From assembly GCA_029881615.1 (NCBI GenBank), contig JAOUMF010000033.1, positions 1-10,400 of the forward strand: a stretch of DNA of 10,400 nucleotides. The letters run 5' to 3'. Positions 6,682-10,400 of the stretch are shown here, in pieces. Origin of the DNA: Alphaproteobacteria bacterium (GTDB lineage: Bacteria > Pseudomonadota > Alphaproteobacteria > UBA8366 > JADFVY01). Under the pieces are notes generated by a model, which searched no databases, was not told the origin of the DNA, and worked only from the letters and a program-made list of their open reading frames with translations. The stretch's first letter is position 1, and the number at the start of each line of letters is the position of its first letter. A program made the translations under genes and the position numbers.

Positions 6682-8436
6682 TCAGCGCGCGGTCTCCGGC
6701 GGCGCACCGGCCTCGCCCTGGATCAGGGATTCGCCGGGCTTCACGATGGTGAATTCAACGGGCCTGAGCTCTGGTTTCATGGCGCCATCGGCGGCCATGG
6801 TCACGGCGGTGAATGTCGTTTCCTCCAGCGGGCCGGTATCGGGAAAATCTTCGCGGTAATGGGCCCCACGCGAATCCTCGCGGGCCAGCGCCGCCACCGC
6901 GATGCTTTTCGAGACCAGCAACAGGCTTTCCAGATTCAACCAGTCATGCCAGGTAATGTTGAACTCGCGGCCCGTGTCGGGAATACCCGTGACCTCCAGT
7001 TCCGCCGTCATATCGTCCAGTTCCGCCAGCGCATCGCGCATCTCACCGGCCTCGCGAATGATGCCGACCTTGTCCCACATCAGATTATCAAGGCGGTCGC
7101 GCAGCCCGTACAGGCCGCCGGACTTGCCCCCGAAGGGCCTGAGCGACGACGCCATCGCGGCTTCCGCAGCACCCATGTCCGGTTCGCGGAAGGCGCCCTC
7201 TCGGCCGACGAATTCAGCCATGACATCGCCGGAAATGCCCCCATAGACAGTGGAATTGGCGACCCCGTTGCCGCCCAGCCGGTTGGCGCCATGCACGCCG
7301 CCGGCATCCTCGCCGGCCACGAACAGGCCGGGGATGGCGGTGGCGGTATCCAGTTCCATCTCGATCCCGCCCATCATGTAATGGGCGGTCGGCACCACCT
7401 CGACCCGCCCGCCGGCGAGATCGAAACCGCAATCGGCGCAACGCGTGACCATGCCCTTGAACTTTTTAGCCACAAAGTCCGGGCCGAGATGCTTCATCTC
7501 GATATAGACGCCGCCCAGCGGCGTGGCCTGGCCATCGCGCATTTCCCGATAGATCGAGCGGCTGACAACGTCGCGCGTCGCCCGCTCGCCATGTTCGTGG
7601 TAGTTGAACATGAAGCGCTCGCCGGCGCCGTTCAGCAGATATCCGCCGGCGCCGCGCAGGCCCTCCTCCAGCACCGTGCCGGTCATTCGCGTATCCGGCC
7701 CGGCCAGCAGGCCGGTGGGATGAAACTGTACCATTTCCATATCGCGCAAACTGAGGCCCGACCGCAGCGCCATCGCCATGCCGTCGCAGCTCTTGTCGCC
7801 CGACGGTGTGTGATAGCGGTACATGGTCGGCCCGCCGCCCGCGCCCAGCAATACGGCCTTGGCCCGCACCAGCACGAAATCGCCCCTGCGCATGTCGATG
7901 AACAGCACACCCGCGATGCCCTCGCCGCCCTTCGCGGGGACCAGCGCGATGGCGCGATGTTCCTCCATGCGGTTGATCTTGCGCGCCCATACCTGCTCGG
8001 CCAGGCGGTTGACGATCTCGATGCCAGTTAGGTCGCCCTTATGCACCGTGCGGTCGAAGCTCTGCCCAGCAAAAGCCTTCTGGTGCAGCGTGCCGTCCGG
8101 ATTGCGGTCGAAGAAGCAACCTAGCTCGTTTTCCAGCTCGCGAACGCGCTCCACCGCCACATTGACCAGCTTCCAGGCCAGATCCTGATTCGGCAGCCAC
8201 TTGCCGCCGACGATGGTATCCATGAAATGGCGCTCGATGGAATCGCCAGCCGCCAGCGCGACATTGTAACCACCCTGAACCATGCGGGTGCAGCCGGACT
8301 TGCCCAGCAGCCCCTTGGCGGCGACGGTGATGTCCAGCGCCGGGTTCGCCTTGTGCGCATGCAGCGCGGCAAACAGCCCCGCCCCGCCGGAGCCGATGAT
8401 CAGGATGTCTGTCTGTTCGGTGCGGATCGCCGTCAT
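6682..8436 (-). CDS. Succinate dehydrogenase/fumarate reductase-type flavoprotein subunit (non-canonical paralogue)
   Basis: This 584-residue FAD subunit oxidises a dicarboxylate (or reduces its enoate) and passes electrons to the iron-sulfur subunit. The dinucleotide motif ILIIGSGGAGLFAAL spans 11-25. Residues matching the catalytic set of SdhA/FrdA are H239 in QFHPTG, E258 and R261 in LEEGLRGAGG, R293 in RDVVSR, H352 in PTAHYMMGG and R386 in HGANRLGGN. The C-terminal domain keeps NLESLLLVSKSI and EDSRGAHYREDFPDTG. At the position of the His that binds FAD covalently in SdhA (RSHTVSAQGG in E. coli), this protein has C49 in SGCTRMVQGG. FAD is therefore probably not histidyl-linked. The dicarboxylate site looks intact, but the exact substrate is open. 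The ATG at 8436 follows the membrane-subunit stop by one base. Confidence 0.9.
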   Translation of the reverse strand: MTAIRTEQTDILIIGSGGAGLFAALHAHKANPALDITVAAKGLLGKSGCTRMVQGGYNVALAAGDSIERHFMDTIVGGKWLPNQDLAWKLVNVAVERVRELENELGCFFDRNPDGTLHQKAFAGQSFDRTVHKGDLTGIEIVNRLAEQVWARKINRMEEHRAIALVPAKGGEGIAGVLFIDMRRGDFVLVRAKAVLLGAGGGPTMYRYHTPSGDKSCDGMAMALRSGLSLRDMEMVQFHPTGLLAGPDTRMTGTVLEEGLRGAGGYLLNGAGERFMFNYHEHGERATRDVVSRSIYREMRDGQATPLGGVYIEMKHLGPDFVAKKFKGMVTRCADCGFDLAGGRVEVVPTAHYMMGGIEMELDTATAIPGLFVAGEDAGGVHGANRLGGNGVANSTVYGGISGDVMAEFVGREGAFREPDMGAAEAAMASSLRPFGGKSGGLYGLRDRLDNLMWDKVGIIREAGEMRDALAELDDMTAELEVTGIPDTGREFNITWHDWLNLESLLLVSKSIAVAALAREDSRGAHYREDFPDTGPLEETTFTAVTMAADGAMKPELRPVEFTIVKPGESLIQGEAGAPPETAR

Positions 8437-8437
8437 G

Positions 8438-8776
8438 TCATACCAGTCCCAGCGCCAGCGCGGCGCCAAATAGAAGGGCCGCGCCAATGCCTATCGCAAT
8501 GCGCGCTTTCTGGCCTTCCGACCAGGGCAAGAATTCAAGCGCCAACAGGCGAATTCCACCGGTCATATGCAGGGCCAGCAGCACCACGATCCCCCACTCG
8601 CCGAATTTCACCAGTGGCCGGTCGGTCCAGGCGATGGCGGCATCGAAGGCCGAGGCGTTTATTGCCGAACCCAGCACCAGGAAATGCGCCGGCAGGAACA
8701 GAACCAGCGCCAGCCCCGACAGGCGATGCAGCAGGAAGGCCCAGAAACCCGGGTGATTGCGCGAAGGCCGGATCAT
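8438..8776 (-). CDS. SdhC/SdhD-type membrane cytochrome b subunit, second of two
   Basis: This 112-residue membrane subunit has three predicted transmembrane helices (about 20-38, 58-80, 91-111). It would anchor the complex and carry electrons to quinone. LLHRLSG (15-21) matches the SdhC signature, H31 lies in the first helix, and H70 begins HMTGGIR, the H-x3-G-[LI]-R heme-ligand motif of the family. It aligns without large gaps to the neighbouring subunit: Arg to first His is 13 residues in both, and the His-His distance is 39 here against 41 there. The ATG at 8776 shares ATGA with the stop of that subunit. A longer frame to 8965 would overlap the neighbour and was rejected. Confidence 0.85.
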   Translation of the reverse strand: MIRPSRNHPGFWAFLLHRLSGLALVLFLPAHFLVLGSAINASAFDAAIAWTDRPLVKFGEWGIVVLLALHMTGGIRLLALEFLPWSEGQKARIAIGIGAALLFGAALALGLV

Positions 8777-9111
8777 GCCGCGCCCTCGCCGACAACGGCC
8801 AGCACCGCGCGCAGTCCCCAGACCAGAAGCAGCGCCGCCGTTGCCCAGGCCGCGCCATTTACAGTCCGCCGGCCGAGACGCGTCCACTCGGCAAGAATGC
8901 CGCGCAGGCCGATCGAGCCGTGAATGGCGACGGTTACGACGAACAAACCATAGAACAGTCCCCACCCCAGGTTGCCACGCGTCCGACCGAGAATCTCTTC
9001 GGCGCTCAACCCGCCCTGAACGGCATAGATAATGACGGCGAGATGTATCAGTACCAGCAGGGCAAGGATCGCGGCCGAGGCTCGTTGCAGGAAGTAAAGG
9101 CGCATGTTCAT
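8773..9111 (-). CDS. SdhC/SdhD-type membrane cytochrome b subunit, first of two
   Basis: This 112-residue protein has three predicted helices (about 13-31, 48-67, 86-107), matching a complex II membrane anchor. H23 is in helix one and H64 starts HGSIGLR, the same H-x3-G-[LI]-R motif as in its partner; R10 sits 13 residues before H23. Both are probable heme b ligands. Its ATG at 9111 shares one base with the stop of the iron-sulfur subunit (TGATG), with GGGGG and AAAGG just upstream, and its end overlaps the next gene by four bases. Expression of the subunits is therefore probably translationally coupled. It is not closely like a standard alphaproteobacterial SdhD, and the C/D naming would be arbitrary. 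Confidence 0.82.
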   Translation of the reverse strand: MNMRLYFLQRASAAILALLVLIHLAVIIYAVQGGLSAEEILGRTRGNLGWGLFYGLFVVTVAIHGSIGLRGILAEWTRLGRRTVNGAAWATAALLLVWGLRAVLAVVGEGAA

Positions 9112-9827
9112 CACCTTTCCCCCTTCAAAAGGGCCACCAGCGACGCCCGCTTCAGACCGGCGATGGATCGCGTCGGATTGATTTCCACCGGACAATGTTC
9201 GGCGCAGGACTGATGCGAATGGCAATTGCCGCAGCCCGCATCCCCACTCACGGCCCGCAACAGGCCCGCGCGATCGCCGTCGCGAACGTCGTTCAGTGCG
9301 GCCCAGGCGCGATTTAGGGCCGCCGGCCCCAGGTAATCCTGGTCCCAGGAGACCACGTCGCAAGCGCTGTAACAGACCGCGCAATTGATGCATTCGATGG
9401 CGGCGTCCGCGGCGCGGCGTTCGGGACTGTCGGGCAGGATCGGAACCAGCGGATCGTCGCGGCTGATCGCCGCCTCGAAGCGCCCGCGCGCGGCCTGCCA
9501 TTTTTCGAAGAACCCGGTCATGTCGGTCGCCAGATCCTTGATAACCGGCATATTTTCCAAGGGTTCGATGACAAGCCGGCCATCCCCCGCGACCTTCGAG
9601 ACATGGGTGCGGCAGGTCCAGCGCGGCCGGCCATTCACCGTCATGGCGCAAGAGCCGCATACCCCGACCCGGCAGGCAAAGCGATAGGTCAATGTGGGAT
9701 CCGCCTCGCGCTGAATCCAGGTGACCACATCCAGAACGGTCTGGTTCTCGCGTTGGGGCACACGGAAGTTCTCGTAACCGCCGTCGTCGCCGCCACGTTT
9801 TATTTTTACGTCAAGTTCGCGGGTCAC
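9111..9827 (-). CDS. Succinate dehydrogenase/fumarate reductase-type iron-sulfur subunit
   Basis: This 238-residue subunit carries electrons from the flavin to the membrane through three clusters. The N-terminal ferredoxin domain has C52, C57, C60 and C72 for the [2Fe-2S] cluster (CRVGVCGSC to WTC). The C-terminal domain has C146, C149, C152, C156 (CINCAVCYSAC) and C202, C208, C212 (CHSHQSCAEHCP), which by analogy supply the [4Fe-4S] and [3Fe-4S] clusters. An extra Cys, C199, lies just before the last group. Length matches SdhB/FrdB. The start is GTG at 9827, with GGAGG ten bases upstream and an in-frame stop just before it. GTGA overlaps the regulator stop by four bases. Being first of the structural genes is unlike sdhCDAB, where this subunit is last. 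Confidence 0.93.
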   Translation of the reverse strand: MTRELDVKIKRGGDDGGYENFRVPQRENQTVLDVVTWIQREADPTLTYRFACRVGVCGSCAMTVNGRPRWTCRTHVSKVAGDGRLVIEPLENMPVIKDLATDMTGFFEKWQAARGRFEAAISRDDPLVPILPDSPERRAADAAIECINCAVCYSACDVVSWDQDYLGPAALNRAWAALNDVRDGDRAGLLRAVSGDAGCGNCHSHQSCAEHCPVEINPTRSIAGLKRASLVALLKGER

Positions 9828-10400
9828 CCGTCACCGTCCTCCGGCAGAATCAGATCGACATCCATGCGGATCAGATCGCCACGATAAGTGAAGTCGCCAA
9901 CATAAACGGCAACGCCGTCTTCGTCACAAATCACCCGGCGCAACATGCCGACCGGCACCCCGATGGGCACACCCAGATGAGCCGCGACTTCGGGCTCGGC
10001 GCAGCCGATGGAAAGCGACTGATGCGCATGACCGATCTTCAGACCTTTCAGGGACCGCAAGACAGGAATGATGAGTTCATGATTGAAACGATCCGCCGCC
10101 CTTTGGTACCAGCGCTGATCGAGATGCACATACATCACCGCGAAGGCCACATTGTCGCGCACATGAACGCGCTTCAAACGGCAATAGGACTCTGCAAGAT
10201 CGCAGCCCAGCCCCTCGCCGCCAGGCGGCAGGGCATCGTCGATGGTTTCCAGAAGACGCGGCCGGGTACCTTCCAGCGCCTCGACCAGGGTATGCCAGCT
10301 CTGGCCCAGCTTGATTCGGTGCAATCCCTTGCCGCGATCCGTGACGAAGGTTCCCCTGCCCCGGAAACGTTCAATCAATCCGTCGCGTTCCAGCATATCC
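9824..10400 (-). CDS. GntR-family (HutC-type, UTRA domain) transcriptional regulator, N-terminus cut by window edge
   Basis: The piece present starts at the end of the winged-helix domain: DMLERDGLIERFRGRGTFV is the typical last helix and wing of GntR proteins, and the recognition helix lies beyond position 10400. The rest is a UTRA effector domain of about 150 residues: LKRVHVRDNVAFAVMYVHL, AHQSLSIGCAEPEVAAHLGV, a GVPVGMLRRVICDEDGVAVY strand pair and the closing FTYRGDLIRMDVDL. HutC-type members usually sense a small catabolite and repress a linked operon. Here the gene is the first of the cassette and overlaps the iron-sulfur subunit by GTGA, so it is likely co-transcribed and self-regulating. 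The ligand cannot be told. The ATG at 10396 is internal, not the start. Confidence 0.92.
   Translation of the reverse strand, partial: DMLERDGLIERFRGRGTFVTDRGKGLHRIKLGQSWHTLVEALEGTRPRLLETIDDALPPGGEGLGCDLAESYCRLKRVHVRDNVAFAVMYVHLDQRWYQRAADRFNHELIIPVLRSLKGLKIGHAHQSLSIGCAEPEVAAHLGVPIGVPVGMLRRVICDEDGVAVYVGDFTYRGDLIRMDVDLILPEDGDG

Noticed and set aside
6670..6682. Possible terminator hairpin ATCCG-CTC-CGGAT at the flavoprotein stop codon
   Set aside because: The stem is only five pairs, overlaps the stop codon and is followed by ATTTCCC rather than a T-run.
5354..6859. Plus-strand open frame (501 codons) opposite the thiolase
   Set aside because: It is antisense to a convincing thiolase, has skewed Arg/His composition and no recognisable domain.
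6589..8031. Long open frame (480 codons) on the plus strand opposite the flavoprotein gene
   Set aside because: The opposite strand encodes a clear SdhA-type protein; this translation is rich in His, Arg and Gln without family motifs, typical of an antisense frame in GC-rich DNA.

Overview
The window is a GC-rich (roughly 60%) stretch of bacterial chromosome. All thirteen genes I can support lie on the minus strand, so transcription runs from the right edge to the left. Gene content suggests an aerobic alphaproteobacterium, perhaps Rhodospirillales-like: a leucine-type acyl-CoA carboxylase beside an HCCA-isomerase-like gene, a phaA/atoB-type thiolase, an SH3-like secreted protein and an additional succinate-dehydrogenase-like operon. 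The taxonomic call is inference only. No RNA gene, insertion sequence, CRISPR array or phage gene was seen.

In order of transcription, positions 10400-6682 hold a tightly packed five-gene cassette. It contains a GntR/HutC-type regulator (N-terminus beyond the window), an iron-sulfur subunit, two small membrane subunits and a flavoprotein of the succinate dehydrogenase/fumarate reductase family. The genes overlap by 1-4 bases or are one base apart. The order B-membrane-membrane-A, the leading regulator, a Cys where the covalent-FAD His usually sits, and two paralogous membrane subunits that each carry two well-placed His residues all set it apart from the usual sdhCDAB enzyme of the TCA cycle. 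It is probably a substrate-regulated secondary dicarboxylate:quinone oxidoreductase.

After a 143-base gap with operator-like repeats (6539-6681) comes an acetyl-CoA-acetyltransferase-type thiolase. Two bases after its stop is a DUF1989 protein, a family that includes the carboxyguanidine deiminase subunits. Next are a secreted SH3-like protein with a cysteine cluster, a short-chain dehydrogenase with a strikingly AT-rich core, and two tandem metallophosphoesterase paralogues. The second of these, in transcription order, has lost several metal ligands.

An AT-rich island at about 1314-1356 holds a good promoter candidate for the last pair: a DsbA-fold HCCA-isomerase-like protein and the first 231 codons of the methylcrotonyl-CoA carboxylase beta subunit, which runs off the left edge. 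That end probably continues into a leucine/isovalerate degradation operon. Gaps between genes are all under about 210 bases.
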